Notes: generated from the letters alone by a model not told the origin. 64,000 nucleotides of DNA from Cohnella nanjingensis (GCF_014212125.1 NZ_JACJVP010000055.1:37411-101410); one strand, 5' to 3'; positions 53,128 to 62,306 are shown, counted from the first letter of the stretch. Made by a program: numbers and translations.

Positions 53128-53163
53128 GGCGCCTCCCGCCCGCGAAAGGGAAGGCGCCTTTTT
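53128..53163 (+). terminator. Terminator after the GH1 gene
   Basis: GGCGCCT pairs with AGGCGCC, with the inner CCC/GGG pairs, followed by TTTTT. Confidence 0.75.
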
Positions 53164-53291
53164 GATAAGGTCGCCTTCTCGTTCGCGGGCGGCGTTCGAC
53201 GTTCGTATTCCCCTCGGCTTGGGCGCTGTCATCCACTGCCCGTATCCGTTACAATAGAGGAGACGACTGAACGCAAGAGAGGGAACCCGAT

Positions 53292-55049
53292 ATGAACGTC
53301 GTACTCGCGACGCTGAACGCCAAATACATTCATACGTCGCTCGCCCTTCGCTGCCTGAAAGCCTACTGCGAAGGAGAGTTCGACGCGGATATCGCCGAAT
53401 ATACGATCAAGGATCCGCCGATGACGATCGCTGCGGACCTGTTCCGGCGGAAGCCCGACGTCATCGGCTTCTCCTGCTACATCTGGAACATCGAGGAGAC
53501 CATCGTCGTCATCGATATGCTCCGCAAGGTACTGCCAGACGTGACGATCGTCCTCGGCGGCCCCGAAGTGTCCTACGACACGGAGCAGTGGATGGAGCGG
53601 CTGACGGCGGTCGACTTCATCGTGATGGGCGAAGGAGAGGAGACGTTCCGCGACCTGCTGCGGGAGCTGTCCGGGGCGCGCAAGTTCCACTTCGTCTTCG
53701 GGCTCGCGTACCGCAAGGACGGCCGGGCGATCGTCAATCCGGGCCGTCCGAAGCTCGACCTCGGCGCGCTGCCGTCGCCGTACCGCTTCGCCGAAGACGT
53801 CCCGTCGCTCGCGAACCGCGTCGTCTACTTCGAGACGAGCAGAGGCTGCCCGTTCAGCTGCCAGTTCTGCCTGTCGAGCATCGAGGTCGGCGTCCGCTAC
53901 TTCGATATGGACCGCGTAAAGGCCGACATCAATTATCTGATCGACAGCGGGGCGAAGCTGATCAAGTTCGTCGACCGGACCTTCAATATCAAGCGCGATT
54001 ACGCGCTCGAGATGTTCCGCTTCCTGATCGACAACCACCGCGGGTGCGTCTTCCAGTTCGAGATCACCGCCGACATCATGCGCCCCGAGGTGCTTGACTT
54101 CCTGGCGGAGCATGCGCCGCCGGGCGTCTTCCGTTTCGAGATCGGCGTGCAATCGACGAACGACGTGACGAATCTGGCCGTCCAGCGCCGGCAGAACTGG
54201 AGCAAGCTCGTGCGCACGGTGACCAAGGTGAAGGAGAGCGGCAAGATCGACCAGCATCTCGACTTGATCGCCGGTCTGCCCCACGAGGATTACGACACGT
54301 TCCGCAAGACGTTCAACGACGTGTTCGCGCTGCGCCCCGAGGAGCTGCAGCTCGGTTTCCTGAAGATGCTGCGGGGAACGGGGCTGCGACTGGACGCGGA
54401 CAAGTTCGGCTACGTCTACATGGACAGGGCGCCGTACGAGATGCTGGGCAACGACTTGATGCCCTTCGCCGACATCGTGCGCATCAAACGCGTCGAGGAC
54501 GTGCTCGAGAAGTACTGGAACGCGCACCGGATGGACCGGACGATCGAATACTTGGTGGACAAGGCTTATCCGTCGCCGTTCGACTTCTTCCAGCGGTTCG
54601 GCGACTACTGGGAGGAGCGGGGCTGGCAGCGCATCGGGCATCAGCTCGAAGATCTGTTCGCGCGGCTCTGGTCGTTCCTCCGGGACGACGCCAACCCGAG
54701 ACTCGATCCGGACGTGACGCTCGGCCTCCTGAAGATCGACTACTTCCTGCAGCACAAGTACAAGCCCCGGAAGATCTGGTGGGAAGAGCGGCTGGACAAG
54801 GACACCTGGGTGGCCGAGATGAAGTCGGCCGCCGGACGGCTCGGCCTGGACGAGCGCGAGCTCGTCAAAAAAGCGGCGGTGGAGCGGCTGCCGTTCGACT
54901 ACGGCGTCTGGGTGGAGGAGGGCCGCGTCGACCGCGCCCGCGGGACGACGATCGTCGTGACGTACGCGGGCGAAGGCGCGCCTGCGCAGCTCCTCGCCCT
55001 GCCGCAGCCGGACGGGCTGGCGGCAGGCGCGCGCATCACGAAGGGTTGA
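53292..55049 (+). CDS. B12-binding-domain radical SAM protein with DUF4080
   Basis: 585 residues. N-terminal cobalamin-binding-like domain (VVLATLNAKYIHTSLALRCL; VLGGPEVSYD), then a radical SAM domain with the 4Fe-4S motif CPFSCQFC (Cys186, 190, 193), and a C-terminal DUF4080 region. The B12 domain has no DxHxxG motif that I can see. It is a large but poorly understood group in Bacillales and Clostridia; the substrate is unknown. GAGAGGG lies just before the ATG. Confidence 0.9.
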   Translation: MNVVLATLNAKYIHTSLALRCLKAYCEGEFDADIAEYTIKDPPMTIAADLFRRKPDVIGFSCYIWNIEETIVVIDMLRKVLPDVTIVLGGPEVSYDTEQWMERLTAVDFIVMGEGEETFRDLLRELSGARKFHFVFGLAYRKDGRAIVNPGRPKLDLGALPSPYRFAEDVPSLANRVVYFETSRGCPFSCQFCLSSIEVGVRYFDMDRVKADINYLIDSGAKLIKFVDRTFNIKRDYALEMFRFLIDNHRGCVFQFEITADIMRPEVLDFLAEHAPPGVFRFEIGVQSTNDVTNLAVQRRQNWSKLVRTVTKVKESGKIDQHLDLIAGLPHEDYDTFRKTFNDVFALRPEELQLGFLKMLRGTGLRLDADKFGYVYMDRAPYEMLGNDLMPFADIVRIKRVEDVLEKYWNAHRMDRTIEYLVDKAYPSPFDFFQRFGDYWEERGWQRIGHQLEDLFARLWSFLRDDANPRLDPDVTLGLLKIDYFLQHKYKPRKIWWEERLDKDTWVAEMKSAAGRLGLDERELVKKAAVERLPFDYGVWVEEGRVDRARGTTIVVTYAGEGAPAQLLALPQPDGLAAGARITKG

Positions 55050-55189
55050 ATCGCCGAGCGGCGGCATAGCGGATCGCTGAATGACGCATATGCGAATCGC
55101 CGAACCGCCGAATCGACGTATAGCCGAACCAACGCATCACCGAATTCAGCTTAACCGAATCATCGTATTTATCCCATTTCGAAGGAGTT

Positions 55190-56191
55190 ATGGATTCCAT
55201 GACCTACTTGGCGAACGACCAGCGTTACGGCACCATGAAGTACAATCGTACCGGCCGCAGCGGGCTGAAGCTGCCCGCGATCTCGCTCGGCCTCTGGCAC
55301 AACTTCGGCAGTATCGACCCTTACGAGAACGGCCGCGCCATCGCGCGCCGCGCCTTCGATCTCGGCATTACGCACTTCGATCTCGCGAACAACTACGGCC
55401 CGACGCCGGGCTCCGCGGAGGAGAACTTCGGGCGCCTGCTCGCCGGCGACTTCAAGCCGTACCGCGACGAGCTCGTCATCTCGACCAAAGCCGGCTATTA
55501 CATGTGGGAAGGGCCTTACGGCGAGTGGGGCTCCCGCAAATATCTCGTGTCGAGCCTCGACCAGAGCCTGAAGCGCATGGGCCTCGACTACGTGGACATC
55601 TTCTATCATCACCGTCCCGATCCGGATACGCCGCTCGAAGAGACGATGATGGCGCTCGATCATATCGTCCGCTCCGGCAAGGCGCTGTACGTCGGCATCT
55701 CCAACTATCGCGCGGAGCAAGCGGCGGAGGCGATCCGGATCCTGAAGGAGCTGGGCACGCCGCTCCTGATCCATCAGCCGCGCTACAGCATGTTCGACCG
55801 TTGGGTCGAGGACGCGCTGCTGGACGTGCTCGAAGAGAACGGCGTCGGCTCGATCGCCTTCTCCCCGCTGGAGCAAGGCTTGCTGACCAACAAATATTTG
55901 GGCGGCATCCCGCAGGACTCCCGCGCGGCGGGCGCTTCGGTCTTCTTGAACGAAGGCAGCATCACGCCCGAGCGGATCGCGAAGGTCCGCAAGCTGAACG
56001 ACCTCGCCCAAGAACGCGGCCAGTCGCTGGCCCAGATGGCGCTGGCATGGGTACTGCGCGGCGGACGCGTGACGTCGGTGCTGATCGGCGCGAGCAAGGT
56101 GAGCCAGATCGACGACAACGTCGCTACGGTGAACAACCTCGACTTCTCGGAAGCGGAACTGAAGCGGATCGAGGAGATTCTGCGGGGCTAA
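55190..56191 (+). CDS. Aldo/keto reductase, YghZ-like (L-glyceraldehyde-3-phosphate reductase type)
   Basis: 333 residues, NADPH-dependent (beta/alpha)8 barrel. AKR catalytic residues are visible: Asp and Tyr in FDLANNYGP, Lys in STKAGYY and His in FYHHRPDPD. The N-terminus YNRTGRSGLKLPAISLGLWH is typical of the YghZ branch, which reduces L-glyceraldehyde-3-phosphate and methylglyoxal. GAAGGAG lies 3 bases before ATG 55190 and about 12 before a second ATG at 55199, either of which may be used. Confidence 0.93.
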   Translation: MDSMTYLANDQRYGTMKYNRTGRSGLKLPAISLGLWHNFGSIDPYENGRAIARRAFDLGITHFDLANNYGPTPGSAEENFGRLLAGDFKPYRDELVISTKAGYYMWEGPYGEWGSRKYLVSSLDQSLKRMGLDYVDIFYHHRPDPDTPLEETMMALDHIVRSGKALYVGISNYRAEQAAEAIRILKELGTPLLIHQPRYSMFDRWVEDALLDVLEENGVGSIAFSPLEQGLLTNKYLGGIPQDSRAAGASVFLNEGSITPERIAKVRKLNDLAQERGQSLAQMALAWVLRGGRVTSVLIGASKVSQIDDNVATVNNLDFSEAELKRIEEILRG

Positions 56192-56306
56192 TCCGATGGT
56201 GTGCGACCGCCGCCATCGTGCTGCGTCCTGACGCACGGCGCCTTCGGCGCCATAACGCGCCGCCGGGAGAGGCGCGCGAAAGGCCGACTTTGAGGTCGCA
56301 AACCCT

Positions 56307-56354
56307 AAAAAAGCTTCCCTTCCCGCTCGAAATGGCGGGCGGGGAAGCTCTTTG
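56307..56354. terminator. Bidirectional terminator between the aldo/keto reductase and TetR genes
   Basis: AAAAAAGCTTCCCTTCCCGC pairs with GCGGGCGGGGAAGCTCTTT in a convergent gap. Confidence 0.85.
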
Positions 56355-56389
56355 ATGTCTGGAGCGGGGATTCGCTGCCGCTCCGAGGA

Positions 56390-56986
56390 CTATTCCTCGC
56401 AGCGGCAGTCCGCGGCTTGCCCGGGAAAGAAAATCTCCGGGTGAATCAACCGGGCCAAGTATTCGTCCATCTGCTCGGCGGATACCGGCATATCGTTCAA
56501 GAGCCACCAGGAGCCGAGACCGGCGACCGCGCCGGTGTAGAACTCCGCGATGACTTCGATCGGGACGGCAAAAGGCCGACCCTCCTTTTGCAGCTCCAGC
56601 AGGTCGGTTTTCAGGAGCTCGGCCCCTTGGCGGTGCATGACGTCCTTCAGGGCGGGATTGTCGTTCACGGCCTGCAGCAGGCTGCGGAACTGCTTGAGAT
56701 GACCTAGCTTCTGGAACATCTGTATCGGGCGCCGGATCCGGTCCTCATAGCTCTCCTCGGCGTATCGAAGACTGATCTCCTGCAAGCCATGGGACATCAG
56801 ATGGATCTTGTCTTCGAAATGCTTGTAGAAGGTCGTCCGGTGAACCATCGCCCGCTCGCAGATCTCGTTCACCGTGATCGCATCGAACGGCCGGCTCTCC
56901 AACAGCGACATCAGCGATTCCCAGAGGAGCTTGCGCGTGCGCTTGACGCGAAGATCGGCCTTGGGCGCCGTTTCTTTCGTATACAT
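56390..56986 (-). CDS. TetR-family transcriptional regulator
   Basis: 198 residues. HTH at about residues 25-65 (LMSLLESRPFDAITVNEICE; MVHRTTFYKHFEDK), then a ligand-binding C-terminal domain with TAG-type helices (TGAVAGLGSWWLLNDMPVS). The ending CRCEE has two Cys residues of unknown purpose. It is divergent from a drug-type MFS exporter with palindromes between (56998-57019), the usual layout for a repressor and its exporter. Confidence 0.92.
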   Translation of the reverse strand: MYTKETAPKADLRVKRTRKLLWESLMSLLESRPFDAITVNEICERAMVHRTTFYKHFEDKIHLMSHGLQEISLRYAEESYEDRIRRPIQMFQKLGHLKQFRSLLQAVNDNPALKDVMHRQGAELLKTDLLELQKEGRPFAVPIEVIAEFYTGAVAGLGSWWLLNDMPVSAEQMDEYLARLIHPEIFFPGQAADCRCEE

Positions 56987-56997
56987 ATGAGCCTCCG

Positions 56998-57064
56998 GTG
57001 TAGATTAACCTACAGTAGGATACAATTTGATTCTTGACTTTTACGCCTATGGAGCGTGTATATT
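56998..57064. promoter_or_regulatory. Operator-like palindromes and promoter between TetR and MFS genes
   Basis: GTGTAGATTAACCTACAG (56998-57015) overlaps a perfect CCTACAGTAGG (57009-57019), so two palindromes share half a site. A promoter for the exporter lies downstream: TTGACT at 57034-57039 and a TGTATATT -10 region at 57057-57064. Binding of the TetR protein here is inferred. Confidence 0.5.
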
Positions 57065-57131
57065 GTAAACTATACATTTGTTGAATTAACCATACAAGTG
57101 TAGACATATAGAGAGAAGGGTAGGAGAGAAA

Positions 57132-58610
57132 ATGAATGCCGCAAGTTCAGGTTCAAACGCGTCGTCCGTCGATCTGAGCAAAATCAAACGGGGACCGATC
57201 GTATTCGCGCTCATCATCGGCGCCTTCGTCGCGATCTTGAACGAGACGCTGCTCGGGAACGCGCTGCCGGATCTCGTCAAAGCGTTCGAAGTTCCGTATT
57301 CCACGATTCAATGGCTGACGACGGCCTACATGCTCGTCATCGGCGTACTTGTCCCGATTACCGCCATGCTCCAGCAGTGGTTCACCACCAGACAGATGTT
57401 TCTAGCCGCGATGGGCTTATTCTTCGTCGGCACGGTCATCTCGGCGGCGGCGCCGGAATTCGGCGTCCTGCTCACCGGCCGGATCGTTCAAGCGATGGGC
57501 ACGGGCCTTATGCTTCCAGTCATGATGAACACCATTCTGGTCATCTTCCCGCCGGAGAAGCGGGGGGGCGCCATGGGACTCATCGGCCTCGTCATTATGT
57601 TCGCGCCCGCCATCGGTCCGACCGTATCGGGTCTCATCATGGATTCCATGTCCTGGCGTTGGTTGTTTATCCTTGTCATCCCGCTCGCGGCGATCGCCAT
57701 CATCGTCTCCGCGATCTATCTTCGCAACGTGACCGAACCGACGAAGCCGAAGGTGGATATCCTCTCCATCCTGCTCTCGACGATCGGCTTCGGCGGCATC
57801 GTGTACGGCTTCAGCAAATCCGGCGAACTCGGCTGGGGCGAGCTTGAAGTGTACGGCACGATCGCGGTGGGCGGCCTTGCGCTGCTGCTGTTCATCTGGC
57901 GCCAATTGTCCATTAAGGATCCGATCATGGATCTGCGCGCCTTCAAGTATCCGATGTTCACGCTCGTCGTCGTGCTGCTGTTCGTGCTGATGATGACGCT
58001 GTTCTCCACCATGACGCTCCTGCCGCTGTTCCTGCAGGGCGCGCTGCTCATGACGGCGTTCAAGTCGGGTCTCACGATGCTGCCGGGCGGCGTGGTCAAC
58101 GGGATTATGGCGCCGATCTCGGGCAAGCTGTTCGACAAGTTCGGTCCGCGCGTCCTCGTCATTCCGGGTCTCGCGCTCGTCGTCGTTGCCTTGTTCCTGT
58201 TCACGCGGATCGAAGCGACCAGCACGGCAGGCTATGTCGTCTTCATCCACATCGTCCTGCTCATCGGCATCTCCATGGTGATGATGCCGGCGCAGACGAC
58301 CGGCCTGAATCAGCTGCCGCGCCATCTGTATCCGCACGGCACGGCGATCCTGAACACGCTGCAGCAAGTATCCGGCGCGATCGGCACGGCGCTATTCATC
58401 AGCATCATGTCGTCGGGCACCAAAAACTATCTGAAGGACAATGCCGCGAATCCGGCCGAGCCGTCCCCGGCCGAGCAGGTGCAAGGCATGGTCGCCGGCC
58501 TGCATAACTCGTTCTGGATCGGCCTTGCGATCGCGGTCCTGGCACTGCTCATCGGCCTGTTCATCCGCCGGACCCGGGCGCCGGAAGAGCAAGCGAAGCA
58601 AGCCGCTTAA
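57132..58610 (+). CDS. MFS multidrug exporter, DHA2 (14-helix) family
   Basis: 492 residues with about 14 membrane helices. EmrB/QacA-type motifs: NETLLGNALPDLVKAF in helix 1, QWLTTAYMLVIGVLVPITAM in helix 2 and motif C-like GLVIMFAPAIGPTVSGLIM. Proton-driven export of drugs or toxic metabolites is expected; the substrate is unknown. GAGAAGGGTAGGAGAG precedes the ATG. Likely repressed by the divergent TetR protein. Confidence 0.93.
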   Translation: MNAASSGSNASSVDLSKIKRGPIVFALIIGAFVAILNETLLGNALPDLVKAFEVPYSTIQWLTTAYMLVIGVLVPITAMLQQWFTTRQMFLAAMGLFFVGTVISAAAPEFGVLLTGRIVQAMGTGLMLPVMMNTILVIFPPEKRGGAMGLIGLVIMFAPAIGPTVSGLIMDSMSWRWLFILVIPLAAIAIIVSAIYLRNVTEPTKPKVDILSILLSTIGFGGIVYGFSKSGELGWGELEVYGTIAVGGLALLLFIWRQLSIKDPIMDLRAFKYPMFTLVVVLLFVLMMTLFSTMTLLPLFLQGALLMTAFKSGLTMLPGGVVNGIMAPISGKLFDKFGPRVLVIPGLALVVVALFLFTRIEATSTAGYVVFIHIVLLIGISMVMMPAQTTGLNQLPRHLYPHGTAILNTLQQVSGAIGTALFISIMSSGTKNYLKDNAANPAEPSPAEQVQGMVAGLHNSFWIGLAIAVLALLIGLFIRRTRAPEEQAKQAA

Positions 58611-58632
58611 CCGAACGTCTCTATCGCACCAC

Positions 58633-58686
58633 AAAAAAGCATCGCCCCCTCGCCGGCAAAAGGCGGTTCGGGACGATGCTTTTTTT
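58633..58686. terminator. Bidirectional terminator between MFS and HxlR genes
   Basis: AAAAAAGCATCG pairs with CGATGCTTTTTT, with an inner GCCGGC/GGCGGT-type stem. Confidence 0.8.
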
Positions 58687-58732
58687 ATGGCGGAAGGACG
58701 ACGCGCCGAACGGATGATCCCGGCAGCCGCCG

Positions 58733-59101
58733 TCACTCCGCTTGCGGGTCCAACCGGATCCAAGCCGAGGACCACTTGGCCACTTCGCCGAAGATCGGGG
58801 CCAAGGCTTTGCCCTTGTCCGTCAGCGAATATTCGATCCGGACCGGCGTCTCCGGATAGACGTCGCGGGCGACGAGACCTTCCGCTTCGAGCTCCTTCAG
58901 CCGGTCCGCGAGCACCTTGCCGCTGAGATTCGCGACGTTCGCTTCGATCTCGCTGAATCGCCGGGGACCGCTCATCAAGCAGAACAGGATCAGGGAGATC
59001 CAGCGTTTGCCCAGCAGCTCCAGCGCCTTCTCGAAGCGGGGACAGATTTGCATTTGATCTTCGTTCAAGTTCGCTTGCAGTTGATCTTCGTTCAAGTTCA
59101 A
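58733..59101 (-). CDS. HxlR-family winged-helix regulator
   Basis: 122 residues. The HxlR fold is visible from CPRFEKALELLGKRWISLIL through FSEIEANVANLSGKVLADRL to EYSLTDKGKAL. The family includes redox and electrophile sensors, where an N-terminal Cys is used; here Cys19 in ICPRF is in that place. The N-terminus carries a 9-residue duplication (NLNEDQLQA / NLNEDQMQI) from a 27-bp tandem copy. TTG 59101 has GAGAGGGGAG upstream; translation from the second copy is also possible. Confidence 0.9.
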   Translation of the reverse strand: MNLNEDQLQANLNEDQMQICPRFEKALELLGKRWISLILFCLMSGPRRFSEIEANVANLSGKVLADRLKELEAEGLVARDVYPETPVRIEYSLTDKGKALAPIFGEVAKWSSAWIRLDPQAE

Positions 59102-59151
59102 CGCTCTCCCCTCTCGCCCTATTATAACACCCGGTGAAAGGCGCGGGGGAG

Positions 59152-59685
59152 TCAGGGACGGCGCGCGTCCTTGTAGATCTCCCGCATCACGTGTCCCAGC
59201 TCGGGCACGACGAGGCGCGTCATGGCGAGCCGTACAGCCCCCGTAGAGCCGGGCATGGAGAACACCGCCGTCTCCCCGATCGTGCCGGCGACCGCGCGGG
59301 AGAGGATCGCGGCGGAACCGATGTCCTCCGTGAAGCTGAGCATGCGGAAGATCTCGCCGAACCCCGGCATCTCCTTCGTCAGCATGCTTTTCACCGCTTC
59401 GCAGGTCGTATCGCGTCCCGCGATGCCCGTCCCGCCGTTCAGCAGGACGGCTTCGACGGCCGGGTCGGCCGCCGCGTCCTGCAGCAGCCGCCGGATGAGG
59501 TCGTACTCGTCCGGGACGATCTTGGTGCCTATGACGGCGTAGCCGCCCCCCTCGAGCAGCTCGCGGGCGAGACGGCCGCTCTTGTCCGTCTCGGGCGTGC
59601 GCGTGTCCGAGACGGTGACGACGAGGCAGGCGACGGAGGACGGCGCCTCGCGCCGGTGCTGCTCCGCGGAGGGACTGTTCGGCAT
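59152..59685 (-). CDS. moaB: Molybdenum cofactor biosynthesis protein B
   Basis: 177 residues. MoaB/MogA fold with VVTVSDTRTPETDKSGRLA, NGGTGIAGRDTTCEAVKSML and FSMPGSTGAVRLAMTRLVVP. It adenylylates molybdopterin before Mo insertion. GAGGAG lies 7 bases before the ATG. No other Mo-cofactor genes are in the window, so it works with partners encoded elsewhere. Confidence 0.94.
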   Translation of the reverse strand: MPNSPSAEQHRREAPSSVACLVVTVSDTRTPETDKSGRLARELLEGGGYAVIGTKIVPDEYDLIRRLLQDAAADPAVEAVLLNGGTGIAGRDTTCEAVKSMLTKEMPGFGEIFRMLSFTEDIGSAAILSRAVAGTIGETAVFSMPGSTGAVRLAMTRLVVPELGHVMREIYKDARRP

Positions 59686-59746
59686 TCGTATCGCTCCTCG
59701 GTTGACGTAATCGATCGTTTCAGGCAGATTGACGCTGCGGCGCGAA

Positions 59747-60211
59747 TCAGACGAGGGGTTCGACGGACTCGTCGTCCGCAGGCTCGCTCTCGGCGCGGAC
59801 GGGCTCGCGCTTGGTCCGCACGAGACGGTCCACGACCGCCGGTACGAGCAGGCAGAAGGCGTAGGCGAGCGTCATCCAGATCGTGAACGCATGGTGCTGG
59901 CCTTCGTCGAAGCTGCGGAAGACGCTGTCCCGGTTCAAGAGGACGAACGTGTCGAGCGCAAGGCCGGTCAAGGCGCCGACGTAGCCGAACCGCGTAGCGG
60001 ACCCGGGCGCCGGGAACAGCTTCAGTCTGACGATCAGGGCGACTCCAATTAGCACGAGGACGGTCAACGCCTCCAGGAGGAAGAGAGAGGCCCCGAATTG
60101 CGGTTCGCCGACGGCGACGAGCAGCCAATCGCCGAAGAGGACGAAGAATAACGTAGCGACCGCCCACATGGCGATCCCCAGACCGAACAGAATCAGCATT
60201 TGTCTCAGCAT
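59747..60211 (-). CDS. Four-helix membrane protein, possibly DUF5367-like
   Basis: 154 residues with four hydrophobic helices (LILFGLGIAMWAVATLFFVL at the N-terminus, then near 43-63, 76-90 and 110-128) and an acidic, cytoplasmic-type tail. AAAGGGAG lies 8-9 bases before the ATG. The layout recalls DUF5367 proteins, but I am not sure. Function unknown. It is followed downstream by moaB in the same direction. Confidence 0.8.
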   Translation of the reverse strand: MLRQMLILFGLGIAMWAVATLFFVLFGDWLLVAVGEPQFGASLFLLEALTVLVLIGVALIVRLKLFPAPGSATRFGYVGALTGLALDTFVLLNRDSVFRSFDEGQHHAFTIWMTLAYAFCLLVPAVVDRLVRTKREPVRAESEPADDESVEPLV

Positions 60212-60288
60212 GCTTGAATCTCCCTTTCGCGTTCAAGCGAATGATTGGCCTTGCAGAGCCGCGCTCGGGCTCGGGGCGCGATGCCGCC

Positions 60289-61263
60289 TTACGGCAGGCG
60301 GCTGCGCAGGACGGTCATCGCGCCGTCCAGCGTGTATGCGCCGAGGGGGGCCGGCAGCAGGAAGCAGTCGCCCGCTTTGGCGTCGAGCTTGCCGTCCGCC
60401 CAGCCGATAGAGCCGCTGCCTTCGGCGACGATGAGCACGACGAAGCTGTCGGCCGGCGTCTCCTGCGGCCATACGCCTTGCACGACGCCTTTGTCGGTCA
60501 CGAAGTAAGGGGATTCGGCGAGCGTCAGCCATTCGCCGGCCGGCGTGCCCGCCGTGGACATGCGGCTGGCGCCTGCGCCGGCATAGTCGGTCACGTTGAG
60601 CGAATCCTCGATGTGCAGCTCGCGCGGCTTGCCGTCCAGGCCCGGACGGTCGTAGTCGTAGAGCCGATAGGTCGTATCCGAGTTCTGCTGAATCTCGGCG
60701 ACCAGCACGCCCGCGCAGAGCGCGTGAACCGTGCCGGCCGGTATGTAGAACGTGTCGCCCGCTTTGACGGACACTTCCTGCAGCGTATCCATGATGCGGC
60801 CTTCCTCGATCGCTTGGGCCATCGCCGTCCGGTCGACGCCCGGCTTCAGGCCGTAGATGATCTTGGCGTCCGGCTTCGCGTCCATGACGTACCACATTTC
60901 CGTCTTGCCCAGCTCGCCCTTCGGCAGTCCCGCGTAGTGGTCGTTCGGATGCACCTGCACAGACAGGTCGTCATTGCAGTCGAGCAGCTTGATGAGCAGC
61001 GGGAAGCGGCCGTTGCCGGATTGCGCCTTCGCGCCGAGCCAGGACGCGCCGAGCTCCTCCCGGATGCGGTCGAGGCCTTGGCCGGCCAGCTCGCCGTTCA
61101 GCACGTGCGAGACGCCGTTCGCATGGTCGGCAATCATCCAGCCTTCGCCGATAGGGCCGGCCGGCACGTCGTAGCCGAATTGCTCGAGGGCGCGACCGCC
61201 CCATACGCGTTCTTTGAATTCCGGTTTGAAGTGCAAGGGATAAGGTTTGACAGATGTGCTCAT
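60289..61263 (-). CDS. manA: Mannose-6-phosphate isomerase, class I
   Basis: 324 residues. Zinc site residues are visible: LSVQVHPNDHYA, the Glu in KTEMWYVMDA, and His in IPAGTVHAL. KPEFKERVWGGRALEQFGYD is the usual N-terminus. It links fructose-6-phosphate with mannose-6-phosphate, for mannose use or for mannose-containing glycans. Its ATG overlaps the stop of the VOC gene upstream (ATGA), so they are co-translated. Confidence 0.95.
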   Translation of the reverse strand: MSTSVKPYPLHFKPEFKERVWGGRALEQFGYDVPAGPIGEGWMIADHANGVSHVLNGELAGQGLDRIREELGASWLGAKAQSGNGRFPLLIKLLDCNDDLSVQVHPNDHYAGLPKGELGKTEMWYVMDAKPDAKIIYGLKPGVDRTAMAQAIEEGRIMDTLQEVSVKAGDTFYIPAGTVHALCAGVLVAEIQQNSDTTYRLYDYDRPGLDGKPRELHIEDSLNVTDYAGAGASRMSTAGTPAGEWLTLAESPYFVTDKGVVQGVWPQETPADSFVVLIVAEGSGSIGWADGKLDAKAGDCFLLPAPLGAYTLDGAMTVLRSRLP

Positions 61264-61673
61264 TGGGCAGATCCTCCTCGGGTGGTTTGGAAAAACTCAA
61301 GCGACTCTCCGTCCGGGCCTCGGAAGAAGAAGTAGCGGCTGCCGTTCGGCAGCGTCGTCAGCGTCTCGTCCAGGCCGGCGACGCTCAGCGAGCCGATCCG
61401 GGCGAACTCCGCCTCGATGTCGTCCACGTTGAAGGCGACATGATGCACGCGGCCTTCGGCCGAGAGGGCGCCCGTATAGCCTTCGATCAATTCGAGCTCG
61501 GTCTCGGACGCGCCCGGGAACGCCAGGAACGCGAGGCGGATGACGCCATTCGTATGGGTTATCGTCTCCAAGTGCTGCAAGCCGACCGCTTGCTCGTAAA
61601 ACGCGACGGAGGCTTCGATGCTGCTTACCATAATGCCCACATGCTCGATTTTGCGTACGGTCAACGGTTTCAA
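61260..61673 (-). CDS. VOC (glyoxalase/bleomycin-resistance) family protein
   Basis: 137 residues. IEHVGIMVSSIEASVAFYEQ at the N-terminus, the second repeat VHHVAFNVDDIEAEFARIG, and FFRGPDGESLEFFQTT with the metal-ligand Glu. The pattern is like methylmalonyl-CoA epimerase or lactoylglutathione lyase. It starts with TTG 61673 after TAGGAG. Its stop overlaps manA. Confidence 0.9.
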   Translation of the reverse strand: MKPLTVRKIEHVGIMVSSIEASVAFYEQAVGLQHLETITHTNGVIRLAFLAFPGASETELELIEGYTGALSAEGRVHHVAFNVDDIEAEFARIGSLSVAGLDETLTTLPNGSRYFFFRGPDGESLEFFQTTRGGSAQ

Positions 61674-61676
61674 CTC

Positions 61677-62303
61677 CTAACCTTTTTTCTCAATGGCGTA
61701 TAGAAAGGGGGCGGACGGCTTCTGCGGCATCCGGTAGAGCACCGCCTGCGCGGCGTCGGAAGGGAGCGCCGCCGCCCAGCGGTCAACGGCGGCCGCCTCT
61801 TCCGAACCGCCGGCATGGCCGGGATAGACGACGACGGTCAGCGCGCCGCCCGGCGCGAGGAGCGCGAGGGCGGCTTCGAGCGCGGGAAGCGTCGTATCCG
61901 GCCGGGTGATGATCGGGGCGGCGCCCACGTGCGCGCCTTCGGTGCCTTCCCCGCCCGGAAGGTAGCCGAGGTTGAACATGACGGCGCGGACTTGGCCGTG
62001 CGCGGCTTCGGGCACGCGGTCCGCCATCCGCTCGTGCCCGGCGAGGATCAGCGCGACGGGCGCGAGCGTCCGCCGCTCGGCGGGGACATCGGCAGCTTCA
62101 GCGGCGGCGAGCCTGTCCCGCGTGCGGTCGAGCGCCGCCTGCTGCACGTCGAAGGCGTACACGCGGCCGCGCGGTCCGACGGTCTGCGCGAGGAACAGCG
62201 CGTCGACGCCGCCGCCGGCCGTCGCGTCGATCGCGACGGCGCCGGGGGCCGCCCGTTCGGCGACCCACCGCTGCGCCATGGTCAGGACGGAGGGGAAGCC
62301 CAT
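61677..62303 (-). CDS. mnmM: tRNA 5-aminomethyl-2-thiouridine methyltransferase MnmM (YtqB)
   Basis: 208 residues, class I SAM methyltransferase. AIDATAGGGVDALFLA is the SAM motif, FDVQQAALDRT motif II, and VMFNLGYLPGGE the NLGYLP signature of the YtqB group. YtqB has been shown to carry out the last methylation of mnm5s2U34 in tRNA of Gram-positive bacteria. YtqA lies 3 bases upstream, the same order as in Bacillus subtilis. Confidence 0.9.
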   Translation of the reverse strand: MGFPSVLTMAQRWVAERAAPGAVAIDATAGGGVDALFLAQTVGPRGRVYAFDVQQAALDRTRDRLAAAEAADVPAERRTLAPVALILAGHERMADRVPEAAHGQVRAVMFNLGYLPGGEGTEGAHVGAAPIITRPDTTLPALEAALALLAPGGALTVVVYPGHAGGSEEAAAVDRWAAALPSDAAQAVLYRMPQKPSAPFLYAIEKKG

Positions 62304-62306
62304 CGT

